This document shows positions 12,857 through 26,090 of a DNA stretch of 64,000 bases, one piece after another. The stretch covers positions 1,646,649 to 1,710,648 of the forward strand of contig NC_084890.1 of assembly GCF_958979055.1 (NCBI RefSeq), given 5' to 3'. Source of the stretch: Alnus glutinosa (taxonomy: Eukaryota > Streptophyta > Magnoliopsida > Fagales > Betulaceae). The translations under genes were made by a program, and so were the position numbers. How positions within the stretch are numbered: position 1 is the first letter of the stretch; each line of letters begins with the position of its first letter. Under the pieces are notes generated by a model. It was not told where the DNA came from. It ran no database searches and was given only the letters and a program-made list of their open reading frames with translations.

Positions 12857-13031
12857 GACGGATTTAGGGGGGTCGGTATAAGCCATGGCCCCCCTCAATT
12901 CCAAAAAAAAAAAAATTAGGTAAAAAATAAAAGTTTTAATATAAAAAATAAAAATTTAGTCTATTGGTTTTTACTAATAAATTTTTGTCCTCTGGCCCTT
13001 GCTCATAAGAATTTTTGGCTCTATCCCTGCT
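12857..13031. mobile_element. Probable hAT-type MITE, diverged
   Basis: Starts CAGGGACGGATTTAG and ends CTCTATCCCTG, inverted ends like the element at 1147 with the same poly-A/AT-rich core. The flanks show no clear 8-bp duplication, so it is an older or rearranged copy. Confidence 0.5.
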
Positions 13032-13507
13032 GAAAAATCTAAGATGTGGACACATCTGTTCGGAACAAATAACTTCGGCAACTTCCTTAACTTAGACCGG
13101 CCGAATTTTTATAAAATTCAAGCAATTTAATAAGAAGGATCTCAATCACTAAAAAAGTGGTTAGAAAATCAATTTGATTGATCTCTTCCAGCCACGTTTG
13201 TCACATCGGGTCTCAATGAAGTCAATTAATTAAGGCACCCTCCTACCTTAACATCAACAGTCACCACACACTAAGCATGCTAAAGTTTTGGATAACAAGA
13301 CACAAACCTTGTCAAGTCGGTTTTCTTGTGACACTTGGGTTATTTCATACAAGTTGGTTTATCTACGAATCAAACATACAAAATAAGATTGTTATCTATA
13401 TATATATATATAGATGCAAGTAAATATGTTAAAAGTCATTTAACAGATGAAGTTAATTTAAAGAAATGAAATTCCGTTTAATGCTACGAGATAGCCTGGT
13501 CGGTTTT

Positions 13508-13725
13508 CTGTTAAAGTATTAATTAAATAATTAAATTTATTATTTTTTGTCAGTTTAAGTTAGAACAAGGAATAATTTAACATGATATCGTAGTCGAATT
13601 CGTTCAAACTTCAAACCTTGACTCCACAATTTATATATCATTTTCAATTGAAATATTCAACGTGTTATCTGGTCCAATTTTTGAGGAGAGTGTTTAAGTA
13701 CTGATTATTTATTTATTTATTTTTC
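13508..13725 (+). mobile_element. Decayed TRIM
   Basis: Has the family LTR start (GTTAAAGTATTAATTAAATA), a decayed primer site (ATGATATCG), the usual 'ATTTTCAATTGAAATATTCA' internal stretch and a second LTR start (GTTTAAGTACTGATT) after a GAGGAGAG purine tract. Confidence 0.5.
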
Positions 13726-13889
13726 TAGGAGTAGCCAGAGTAGGCATCGTTTGTTGCAATATTATTCCCCCTAATATTCTAAGATATATTGAATAGGACG
13801 AAAATTCTTAAAAATTGGGTAGTGGCCTTGTAGGGTTTAGGGACATGGTGTTATACCATTGTCGAGACCAAGCAAAAATATTTGTATCC

Positions 13890-15045
13890 GTCACTTGAGC
13901 TTATAGGATAAGTAATGGTTTTCCTTTTTTTTTGAACAAATAGCATGTATTATCATGTGTTACTAAAGAAAGCCTCAGGGTAAGGACAAATACAAGAGGT
14001 TCAAGACCCCTTACATCCTAAGTCAGAAAAATCTAATTTGAATAGCAACCTAAACAATACATAATCATTATAGGGACAACAATGAGCCACTCTTTACAAT
14101 TAAACACATTCAACAAATAAAAGATGGCAGATCTAGCACCTAAGCCAACAAATAATCCAAAAACATTTAAGCATTACAGAGGCAGACTGTGAAAAGAAAA
14201 AAGAAACAACATAAAACACCCTAAATAGAAGCCAAAACCGGGACCAACGTCGGGTGGCGCTGTCGCCAGCGACAGTGCGTGTAGTACACACACTGCCACT
14301 GAAGACCTCATTTGCAACAGAAATCCAATGGAATTGACACGCACCGCCACCGAAGACCTCATTTGCAGCAGAAATTCAATGGAATTGACCTCGGATCCAT
14401 TGAAAAACCCATAACCACACTCTGAAAGACAAGCCATGACCCACACGCGCCGGTCCAGGGAGTGACCTCCCTGGCGTGTGTAGGCCACGCGCAGAGCGTG
14501 AAGAATCGGCACCGCCGTGGCTAGAGATTGCTGGACCAAAAGAAGCTGACGACCACCGTGGAGAGGCGCGTGTTTTGGGAAAACCAGTCGGCAGATCTGA
14601 CTCCAAAGAATGAAACCCAAACAAAGAAAAACCAAGTCAGAAACTCAGTCGGAAAACACACTAAAAAGTCGCTCCCCAACCCAAATCCCATGAAGTCTTC
14701 TACCGGGGAACATCAACCACTGTCGAATCTAACTCGATGAAAAAAAAAAAAAAAACTCCAAAGTCCTAATGGCTGGAAGACACAAAAACTCCACTGGCTA
14801 TAGCCAGGGGGGAGCAAAAACCTTCCCCACCCCATAAGGACGAGGGGGGAAACACCATCGAGGGGGGGAGGCTTGGAACCTCCCCCCCCAAACACCCAAC
14901 AAAGCTGCTTTTAAATTTGAATAAGACTTGAATATAAGTAATGGTTTAGCATGGTGTCAAAGTAAAAATTTTGAGTCCAAATTCTATTTCTAAAAAGTGT
15001 TAGAATATTAATTAAGTGATTAAATTCATAGATTTCCGGACCAAA
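13890..15045 (+). mobile_element. TRIM split by a LINE-like insertion
   Basis: The left part (to 13921) is an LTR end (GAGCTTATAGGATAAGTAATGG). After the insertion the element resumes with GGTTTAGCATGGTGTCAAAG, the decayed primer site, and a second LTR begins GTTAGAATATTAATTAAGTG near 15001. Removing 13922-14947 restores a continuous TRIM. Confidence 0.55.
13922..14933 (-). mobile_element. LINE-like retroposon with 14-bp target duplication
   Basis: Flanked by the exact direct repeat ATAAGTAATGGTTT (13908-13921 and 14934-14947). The left edge starts with a T run, a poly-A tail on the minus strand. About 1.0 kb. On the minus strand the 3' end reads like a plant L1 3' UTR (..CATGCTATTTGTTC then A's), but no reverse transcriptase is visible. 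It includes a near-tandem repeat (about 14297-14340 and 14352-14392) and a palindrome at about 14269-14287. GC content is well above the neighbourhood. Confidence 0.75.
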
Positions 15046-18000
15046 TTAAAGTTGTTTATATACAAATGCGAGATGCAATGCACCATGCATATATATCAAA
15101 TGTTGTTGCATGTTTGTAGGTTAAGAAAAGAAATTAAAAGATAACCCACTCTTTGGAAAAGATCCGAAAACGACGGGAATTGTGTACGTATTAAAGTTTC
15201 AAAAGCAATCCAAAGGGAGCCTCTTACACTCATCATTATCGACCATTATACAAAACTAATTAATCATTAATCAAGTTCAAAGGTGTTTCCTTATTAGGAT
15301 CTCAAGCAGCTCTTTATGTCATGAGTCCCATTCCTTGATCAATCTATTTATAAAAAAGAGACTAGCTAGTGCCCCTTTCCGTAACTAAGTTCCATACCTT
15401 TGGCCCATTTAAGCTTTCTACACTACCCCATATATGTCCCATGCACTCATTAACATATTAAGATTTGACTAAACTTATGATTAGATAAGTCAATTACTTA
15501 TCAAATTAGTACTTAGTAGACCCATTTCGAGATTAGGTTCAAATAATATCCCATTTAGCCCCACATAGAGAGAGAGAGAGAGAGAGAGAGAGGGGGCCAA
15601 TGATTAGGTCGTTGGATGGCCTTGATTAACTGAGAAACATGTGCTACAAAGAATCTTCCCTCTATTATAAGTGAAATTGAGACGATCCATTTTATGCATG
15701 AGTATAACTATAATTTTAAATGATCAGGGGGGCAACATACTAAAAAATAAATAAAAAAGTTGGGATAAAGACTGATTTTGAAGGGTTCATCTCGTAAAAA
15801 AAACATAAAATTTAAAGGATTTTTTAAAATTTTGGGGGTATACTGCTCCCAACCCAAAGGGTGGTTTCGCTCCTGATTTTATGGTTCGGATTTTGTTTTG
15901 TTACCTCTAATGGTATATATGGTGCCGTATTATTTACTAGTTTTAAATTACTTGACAATATATACACTAATAAAAATGTAAAATCTAATTAATCTAGACG
16001 GTCATAAAATGAATCATCTCCACCTTATCCTAATTAGTGTTAGAGTGGGGCCGTTTGTTGGCAAATTTGGAGTGGCCGTTGATAAAACAAGCTTTCAATC
16101 TTTAAGAACAAAAAGAAAGATGCAAAGGTAGCAAGGAGACGTAATTTTCAATTTTCAAAAAAGAGAATCCTCAATCCTTTGCAAAAAAGAGAGAGGCTTT
16201 AGAACAAGACTACTATTTATCAATAGGCAAGTCTGCCCCCCACGAGCAAATTTAATGACGATAATGCCCATGTAAAGTTTATAAGATTTTTGATATCTCA
16301 ATTGGGATAATTTACAAACCACTTTCCCCTCCTACAAAATCATTGTGTTCTAGCCTCTTCCCCGGCCTTAATTCTTTCATAATTAAACATGAAAATCCCT
16401 AGTCCACACGCAACCTCAAATTCTAGCTCCCACGACCACGGGCGCAACTTATTAGTAAGGATGTCAATTCGTGTTTTTGTGTCGGGTTCGAGTCGCGTCG
16501 AAATATTATTAAGAGCGATAAAAAAGGGTATGTTTAGTTTATACAAATTTTAATTGTTATTTGTGTACGTAAGTCTATATAAATGAGACAAAAATTAGCG
16601 TAGTAGTAGTTGGACAGCTGCATTCAATCTTGCATTATTGTTGTCAAACATATACGAATACTTTTTGTGATTTCTAATTAACCAAAAATTAAAAAAAAAA
16701 TAAAAAAAATTCTAAGTACTTTGACCCTTGGGCCGACAAAAAGCATTCTTTTTATGGGTAAGACTTATAAGTTTCAATAATTAAATAGAAGTAAGATACA
16801 CATAAGACGCAACAAGATTAAAGCAATAAATTAAAAATAAGCTTAATAAATAACTTGATCCAATAAGAAAGGGCATACAATTTTCTTTGACTTAGATTAG
16901 AGGGATTTTATTTTTATCTAACTCAATTTATATAATATTTTAATTAATATATGAGAATAATCATTAAAATAATATGTGCTTTTCATATATTTAAACAACT
17001 GTTTTACGTATTAGATGGGAGGATTTGGAGATTTTCTTTGTTTTTTTTTATTTAAAAAGAAAAGAAAAGAATCTGCTGGCAGGCACACCAAAAGCATTTG
17101 GTGAAGTGGAGATGCTGAAATTCACGTGAACTTACCAACTCATCCTTATTTGACCTATTTCCTAGGTTGGCTCCATCCCTAGAAGATACTTTAAGTAGGT
17201 TTTAACCACGACGATAAGAGGATTTTGTTTAGACTAATCTTTGGATGCATATCGTGTTGGTAGGTACGTTGGCCTAAGATGCCTATAGAGAAGATGAAAT
17301 GTAAGGAGGAAAGTTTATCGAGTCGGGTCGGGTGTGTCGATAAAAACGTCTCTGATACTTAAGTCAATAAAAGTACTTAAAAAATTAGTATGAGAGGCAA
17401 AATAAAGGAAACTTGACATGACAAAAACGTTAGAATATGTGATCATACTTGCAATAGTTGCTTTATGTATTATTCCTTTTGTATAACTGTTTAGCCAGAC
17501 GGCGCCTTTTGGTTGGCCATGTTGAGATTGTAGAGAGTATCTTACGTACCCGCATTGTGTAGTGCCGCTCCTCAATGGGCATCGATCGATAGTGGGACAT
17601 GTTCATGGAAGGAGTAACAAATATTCCCTTTTAAGTAGGCTAGTAACTGTCACTCGTATCATTCAATAAACGGTTAAAATGAAGTGGCGGGGTGAAAATT
17701 CTCTGAAACACATTCATTGGGCATCTCCAATTACTCAAAGGGCCTTGACACAGTGCTCGATTGGTTATTGGCTCTGGGCCTTGCTTCTCGGCCTAAAATG
17801 TCCATCTTAATTGACAGGCCTCGATAATTAAGTACACTATATCGTTTTTATTTTCATATGAAAATCACTTATTATTATATTAGTCTTATTAAAAATATAT
17901 ATAAGAATCACATGCTTTAAGAACAAATGTTAATTTAATAGATTGAGATGAAAGAATCTCATCCAACATCATTTGAAGAAAAAAATTATCTTTATCAAGT

Positions 18001-20248
18001 CATATTTTTTTATTTATTATTTATCAGGTCATATTGGATACTGAAGAGAGATATAATGATATGATTAAATACTAAAGATAGTTATAATGATATGATTAAG
18101 TGGAGTTTAAAACTCTTAATTTATATTATTTAAGATATTTAACAAAATTCAGCTCATCACTTGGCTTCTCCCATGAGATTTTAGTGCATAAACACCCACA
18201 TGAGCTCTTAACATCCTACTTGAGCCAAGTCTGTTAAAAAAAAAAAGAAAAAAAAACTGTTTGTCTGTACAAGGATATATTCCCCCACTGTGCAGCCTTT
18301 TTATAAACCCTGGGGAGGCATCAATTTCACCACCGATCTTCGGATGCCGACATTGCCCTCCAGAGTTGTACGTATCCTACTGACTGAAGAGTCAAAAAAG
18401 GATCCGCCGACATGGAGGGACCATCTCAATCTTTTTTCTACGCATCTGTTTAACCGCACCTCAAACTCGCTTTCTTATTTCTTAAACAAAGAATAAAATT
18501 AAAAATTATATTTTTATTCTATAATTATTTTATATTGATATATCAGTTTCCTTTTTTTTTAAAAAAAAATAAAATAAAATTAATATTGAAATAAAAAAAT
18601 AAATAATTTTAGCATTATTCTTAAATAAAATTACAATTAAATCAAAGAAAAGTGGAAACTAAACTGGCTTTACCACCGTTAGATTTGATGAAACAGTAGG
18701 GCCCATATTCGTAGCATTGATGTGGACTGTAGATCTACCACTCGTCAGGAGTAAAAAAGATTTGGGTCCCATATACAGCCCAGATTTAATTCTGCAAGGG
18801 CGATTGTGATTGGATTTTATCCTCAACGGTCGGATATATCCCATGGTTATGCAGAATGTAACTCAATGTAGTTGCCGGAAATAAAAGAAAAATACAACCT
18901 AAAAGATTTTCTGGCCAGCAGATCTGCGTCGTAGGTCCATCAACCCACACCGCTAACCTCCTAATGGGACCAATGGATGAGTTCGATCGTGACAGATAAT
19001 AAAGAAGAATAACTGGTTTTCAATGAGGATAAAATTCCCCCAACAATGTTCTCTTTGTTATTAACCAGATTCTCTGTTTGGAATTGCATTCAAAAATAAT
19101 TTATTTTTTGAAAAGTGCATTTTGACTATTTTTACTTCGGTAAATGTTAAATAAATATGATAAATAAGTGTGTAAAATAAAATTTACCCATTATTAAAAT
19201 CTTAATAGCCGTTTATAATTAATAGTTTTGGATTTTCTTACTTTAGCATTAATTATTTTTTTTAAAAATGTTGTTAAAGAAACTTTAATTTTCTCTTAGC
19301 AATATATCTCATTAAGTTGTGTATTGAAAATTAAAATCTAGATCGTTTATTATAAATTATAATTATAATTTTAAGAACCCTAATTTGATAAGTTTTGACT
19401 GCCATTAGTCCATTAGAGATGTGCACTTACTTTGTGAGTCAACAATTTATAAATGGGAATAACTTGCAAAATTAAGATTAATTACAATATTTTCATTTCC
19501 CACATACCAAGGTGACAAAACCCTTTAGTGTAGACCAAAAAATAAGTGACATGACATTTTTTAGATTATATGATGAAGTTGATTGGTGTTGAAGGACGAT
19601 ACGTATGCAAATATCAAATCACTATGCACTTTCTAATCTCAAGGAGGATTTAAAAAAAAAAAAAAAAAAAGTTTAACAATAAATAAGAGAAATTATAAAT
19701 AAGACATGGGAACATCTAACAATATGAACTTAAATATTTGAGTTCAAATAATTTGAATGAAAATTAGTGAGATCTCCATGTTTGTTAATATGTTTTGGAT
19801 TTTATTATTTATTTGAAAAAATGTTTTAAAATGATATTAAGGTAAAAACATATTTTTTTATTTTGATGAGTATTTTATGAAAAAAAATAAAAAAAAAAAC
19901 ATTTCGCATATCCGTACTGTTTATTTTTTTTAATGAATAATATTAGTGTGAGAGGTGATGAACAAAAAGGTCAATTCACTCACTCACTCACTATCAGTCC
20001 TCAAAACAACGAATTAATCAGCCCCCCCGAGTGGAACTGATTCGATAACGAACACTGTGCCGCAATTTGAAGACGAAGACAGGGATACACACGTCATTAT
20101 ATCAAAACGCAGTCCCATTTCCGCCATTTCACCCCCAACCTCCCACCATCAGCACCTCCTTTCACCTCCTCTACCTACACACACACAGTCACACACACTC
20201 TCTCTCTCTATCTCTCTCTCTCTCGCACAACTCTCTCTGTGTACAGAA
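15046..20248. other. 5.2 kb intergenic DNA up to the At1g16860-like gene
   Basis: No coding sequence recognised. Visible are a (GA)n microsatellite at about 15569-15592, poly-A/T runs and AT-rich repeats. The last few hundred bases should hold the promoter and 5' leader of the next gene; a CT-rich tract with (TC)n runs at about 20195-20240 immediately precedes its ATG, as is common in plant leaders. Confidence 0.45.
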
Positions 20249-21288
20249 ATGGGCAGTCGAACGACGTCGCACCAGCTGAGCGGTGGGCTCTACGTTTCAG
20301 GCAGGCCGGAGCAGCAGGCCAAGGAGCGGCCCACAATGGCGTCACGCGCCATGCCGTACACGGGCGGTGACGTTAAGAAGTCCGGTGAGCTTGGCAAAAT
20401 GTTCGACATCCATCAATTCCTCGATCCTTCATCCACCGGTCCTCCTCCTACCAAGTTATCCCGCCCCTCCTCCTCCTCATCCCACTCCCAGCACAACAGC
20501 GGATCCGTCCGATCCGGGCCCAACTCCGGCCCGATCCCCAAGAAATCCTCCGGCCCGATACCTCTCCAGCCCACGGGTCTTATCACCTCCGGGCCCATCG
20601 GGTCCGGCCCGCTTGGATCCTCCACGGGCCGTCGGTCGGGGCACATCGAGCCGCCCGGAAAGGCGGTGTACGGTTCTTCGGTGACGAGCTTGGCGGGGGA
20701 GAAGAAGGTACGGGCGATGAGGTTGCCGAAGGCGGCGGTGTGGGTGGTGGTGGTGGCGGTGGCGATGGGGCTGCTGGTGGGGGCGTTTCTGATGGTGGCC
20801 GTGAAGAAGGCGGTGGTGCTAGTGGCGGTGGGGGGCGCGGTGGTACTGGTTCTGGTGGCCATGACGTGGAATTGCGTGTGGAGGAGGAGAGGGTTGCTAG
20901 GGTTTGTAAGGGGGTACCCCGACGCGGAGCTCAGGGGTGCTATTGACGGACAGTACGTCAAGGTCACTGGGGTAATTTCACTCTCAGCACCTTTCTTTGC
21001 TGGAAATCTATGAAATTGTCTTTGCGTAATTGAAATGAAGAGTAGCCGATCGTAATCATTGTTGTTCTAGTGTTTAATTACCAGTCGTGATTAACGGATA
21101 CTGTTAGCTAGGGGGAAAAAAATAGAGAGTGATTTTTTTTTTTTTTTTTTTTTTTTTTGATATTGACATTTTGAATATTAGGATGCTGAATGATGTCGAA
21201 TGTGGAATTTTGATGATTCTACTTTGACCCGGGTGGTTTTGATTGAGATTGACATTTTGGGTGTCGTTCAGTTTACCTACTTATCTAT

Positions 21289-21319
<31 letters not shown>

Positions 21320-23748
21320 TTTTCGGATTTGTTGGGCTGACAAAAATGTTCATTAGTAAGGTGAAGGAGGTGTAGATAAAGTGTTCGCTTGGTAAAATTG
21401 TGGTTCGGCTTTTAAAATCTTGTGTTATTAAGAACGCACCCCTTGGAAAAAACATGATTTTCTTTCACGTTTTTAGACTGCTATTTTTTTAAACACACTC
21501 CCAAACAAAACACTTTACATGATGTTGTTTAAATGTGTGTGTTTGGCCTACAAAATAGCCGGGGCAAATGCACTCAAAGTGCAAATGAAACTGAATATTT
21601 TTACTTGCACCTTGGATGGTGCGGATTACTTTGCAAGATACAAACTTGTTGAAGGTTTGGGGTCCATCTGACCGATGGGCTTCAGCAAGTAAAGTTATCA
21701 AGGATAGTGGCAAGGTTGCATGTGCTAGTTAGGCTTTGCGAGGGACCATATTTTGCTTCTATAGGGGTTAAAGGATATAGAATTCTGTAAGGGCACCGTG
21801 AACCTGGCTTTGGGTGTGGGTTCTGGTAGTAATCTTTTATTCTGCCCTGATATTTTTACTGCTCTGATGAATGTAAACTACTTGGACACCTTTAAAGGCC
21901 ACTGGACTTAACCAATTTCTTAGGAGGCTCCCCAAGACTGATTTCAAGATGAGCTTTTCTAGGTGATCTATGCCAGTCAAATCATGATGCAGATGCATTT
22001 GAAAATTGGGGTCTTCGGTTTAATGTTGACAAGCTGATGCAATGTTTCGAATTTTGTTGGATGAGGGTGGAAGATACTATTGAACTTCCAGCTTCCTTGT
22101 AAACTCTGGTTCACCATTGAACAATGCATTTCTTTTTCTGCTTTCTAATGTCATATACTGGGTAATATCTTGGCCATTAATATGGAGGGTCTCTTTAATA
22201 TTCATGTTGAATACAGTGAGTTGTATGAAAAATCCTGTTAAGAGTCTTGGTTTAGAGGCTGTTATTTTAGCCTCATCATTAACTGTTACTGGATAGATGG
22301 AGGCTGAAATAATCCAAGTGGCAGAGGAGTATTCTCGGAACATGAAAAAAGAAGAAAAAATTATTGGAGGTTTTTGATGGAGCTTCTCTAGGATTTACAG
22401 GCGAGTTTTATCACCACTGGCTATTTGGTGGGCATCCACTTCCTCAGGCTATCAAATATTCCATTCTCTGATATTAGGAATGTGTTCTGCTCAAAAAATT
22501 AGGATAACTTTTGTGCATGATTGATTCTCTCTTTTTGTTGTAATCTCCAACTTGAAGTGGAAGATTATTTTTCAAAAGCATTTACAAGTGTTACGATGTA
22601 GTATGTAGTGCTTCTTGTTCTGATATATCTCTAAATTCATCTGGTTCATCAGAATATATAAACTGGTTTTGGAATTTTATTTGTTGTAGAAGTTCCTTAT
22701 CAGTAAACTTGAACAATTTGAGTTATATTTGATTAAATAACTAGAGCCTCATGTCTTTGAAAGGGGGAAGAGAGAGAGAGAGAGGGAAAAAAGAAAAAAA
22801 AAAAGAAAAAAGAAAAAGCAAATTCTGAAAGGACAGTTGATAAGTTTTTCTAATTATGATTTTCCTCAGGAGTAATGTGTCATCTTTATCTCTTCATGTA
22901 GGTTGTAACCTGTGGCAGTATTCCTTTGGAGTCATCGTACCAGAGGATACCTAGGTGTGTATATGTTTCCACAGAACTGTATGAATACAAAGGATTGGGT
23001 GGGAAATCTGCAAATCCGAAACACCGTTGCTTCTCGTGGGGATCTAGACATGCAGAGGTTAGTTTGTTGAACTAATTTCTATTGATTTTATAGTTTGAGA
23101 ATCAAAGTTCTGTAAATGACAATTTAGTGACTTTTGATCAACAGAAATATGTGGCTGATTTTTACATATCAGACTTCCAAACTGGGTTAAGAGCATTAGT
23201 AAAAGCAGGTTATGGGGCTAAGGTTGCTGCATTTGTCAAACCAGCTACTGCAGTTGATGTAACAAAGGAAAACAGAGACTTATCTCCAAGCTTTTTACGG
23301 TGGCTAGCTGATCGCAACCTCTCTAGTGATGACCGTGTAATGCGCCTCAAAGAAGGGTATGCCCGTAATTGTCCTGATTGTTCTGTTTTGAGTGCTTTAT
23401 CAAGACCATGCTTCTCAATGTCATATTTGCAGGATTTTGCATATGTATGTTTTGAGAACGGTAGATTCGAAGCTCATGACTTGATTTATTGAATTTTCAG
23501 TCTTCATTCTTTTTGCAATTGAAATGCTTCATAGAGGACATGTGTTGTATATCAGGTATATCAAAGAAGGGAGCACTGTAAGTGTGATGGGGGTTGTTCG
23601 ACGCCATGAAAATGTGCTTATGATTGTTCCACCAGCACAGCCTGTCTCAACAGGCTGCCAGTGGGTCCGCTGCCTCCTCCCAACCTATGTTGAAGGACTA
23701 ATTTTGACGTGCGATGATAATCAAAATACTGATGTGGTTCCTGTGTAA
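20249..23748 (+). CDS. Two-pass membrane protein, At1g16860 family
   Basis: Four exons: 20249-20971, 22902-23057, 23145-23356 and 23556-23748, all GT-AG, giving 427 residues. The start is the ATG opening MGSRTTSHQLSGG, because plant relatives begin MGSR..SHQLS. The N-terminal half is cytosolic-looking and Ser/Pro-rich, with repeated SGPI/SGPL motifs at about 95-127. Two hydrophobic segments follow at about 162-184 and 187-211, next to basic WRRRG. The conserved C-terminal half starts YPDAELR..GQYVKVTG and contains CVYVSTELYEY, DFYISDF, MRLKEGYIKEG and the VVPV end. No catalytic motif is known and the molecular role of the family is undescribed. It converges on the SDR gene, with 951 bp between the stops. 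The first exon is strongly GC-rich and Gly/Val-coding in the membrane region, unlike the rest. Confidence 0.88.
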
Positions 23749-24699
23749 AAATTTTGCATTCCGTCTTTATGTTTCGATGATGTCGTGAGTAAATACCGGA
23801 AGGGACTGATGGAAATACGCCATGCTTCCCGACCACTCTGTTCTTTCTGTCCAAATTTGTAAGTGTATGTAAATCGCCATAGAAGATGCAGAGCAAGAAG
23901 CTCAAAACCGTAATAGTTAATGAACTCTACATGGAGAGGTTAAGACGCGGTGAGGATGTTGATGGAGATAACGCGGAAAACTGATTTCCCATATCAAGAA
24001 GTTAGAAGATGGTGTATTGTGAAGAAGCAGCACATTTTGATTTGTGCTAATTTAATATGTACATATGTCGTCCGAGTTGCCCCAAGTGTTCAAAGTGTTT
24101 GCTACTCCCAGTTCTACCACGGAAATTAGAATTATCAGTATGTATGTTTTCTTATCTGATTCTAAATTTGTTTTTATTTCATAGTGTGAATTGTTTATGA
24201 GGATCCCATCAATGTTCATATTCTCTATTCATGATACGTAAAGAAAGCTCTCCATTCTAGTTTATTATCTTAGAACGTGTACTTGGGACGATATCGTAAA
24301 ACACATTCCAAAGTTGGCTTGCAAGCGCCGTTGGGGTGGCTGAACCACACCCTTGGTCACGGATGGAGGCACCTCTAAACTGGCTATTAAAGGTGGCTGA
24401 ACAACTTCTTTTGGTCATAATGGGTGGTTTAGTCACCTCTATTGATTATTCCGATGGCTTGCAAAAGTCACATTTTCTTCTCTTATGCTTTCGCAATTTG
24501 GAATGAACGGTTCAGATCAGAGTATTGCACTGGATGTCAAACGGAGATTATATATATATATATATATACTGGCTTCTTTCCATATTCAGGTCTATAATAG
24601 ATTACATGTAACTTGTGACTTTATAGTTCTTGCATTCTAATCATCCCATTGAAAACAAGTAAATAAATCAATGGGTTATTGAGAAAAGAAGAAAGGGAA

Positions 24700-26059
24700 T
24701 TAGAGTCTCGAGGGCGTCCCTCCCCCGACCACCAGAGTTTCTCCTGTTATATAAGCTGCATCATCAGAAGCCAAAAAGGCAGCAGCAGCAGCCATGTCTT
24801 GAGTGGTACCGAGCCTGTTAAGTAAAGACTTCGCCTCGATCTCCTGCTTCTGCAACAGATTAAACCCATTTTTGATTAATTGCAGAGATCAATGTTCAAC
24901 ATCTTCTGAAGGGGGGCAAAGTGCAGACAAGCAACTTGGGATGAATATGAACTTACAACAGATTCATCTTCTATAAGGGATGCGGCAAAGTACGTTGGTA
25001 CAAAACCCGGAGCAACACAGTTTACACGAGTATCCGGGGCCATCTCGGCTGCGAGAGCCTAAATGAAGATCAAGAAAGAATAAGAACATGAAAAGAAGAC
25101 ATTCATGATTTGAGAAGTTCTTGAATAAACAAGAGGAATTTGGGAACCAAGTCACACCTTGGTAAGCCCAAGAAGCGCCGTTTTAGTCACTGCATACATA
25201 GCCATGGAAGGTGGTGGTTGGTAGGCGGTGATAGAAGAGATTATAACCACCGAAGAACCCTTCTGCAAGTAAGGAGCTACATCCTGTAAAAATTAAAGAA
25301 GCGAGTTTCAAAACGTTTACAAATCACACCAACAATGTCAGCACATGAAGACCACAAAGAGAAGAACTATCAGCTGTGAGAAAAGTCTATGGAAAAGGTT
25401 AGCAAGGCCACTAAGTACTATAGACCACTGGCATAGTATCCATAAGAACAAACAAATAGGTAAGACACTGTGACGCTAGCCATATTATAGAAATCCAGTA
25501 TAGATCTGCCATGCTTGCCCCTACAATGAAGAACATTCTCTAGAGAAATTACCTTTAAAATAAGTATGGAGGATTTGACATTTATCTCCCACAGTTTGTC
25601 CAGTACAGATTCTTTCGTTTGCAAAATGGGATCAGTAGAAGGATTAGCAGCAGCATTGGATACAACCACATCTACTTTTCCATATCTCTGCATTAGTAAA
25701 GACAGATGTGCTTACATTAAACATGAAACTTGCCCTCCAAAGAAAAAGTACGCACATACGACCAGATGCTGTGATCAAGAAAGCATGCATGTTAAAATAT
25801 GGCAAGATGCTGTGATCATTATGGGAAGAACTTATCATTTAAAAAAGTGATCAAGCCCTTTGGCAGCAGATTAGATTATAGATTTCACTACTATAGTATG
25901 ATAGTTACTAAGCTTCAGCATGAAATAGCCACCCATTACTAATCATGAAACAAAAAGGTATTGGGAAATTAACCAAGTCCAGCTGTAGAACTTCTCTGAC
26001 TTCCAAAGCAGAAACCATATCAATTTGAGCATTTCCTTTCTTCTTCTTCTTTTTCGTTC

Positions 26060-26090
<31 letters not shown>

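Noticed and set aside
20413-20967. A 184-codon antisense frame opposite the At1g16860-like exon 1
   Set aside because: It exists because the sense exon is GC-rich and lacks antisense stops; the sense frame matches a conserved family.
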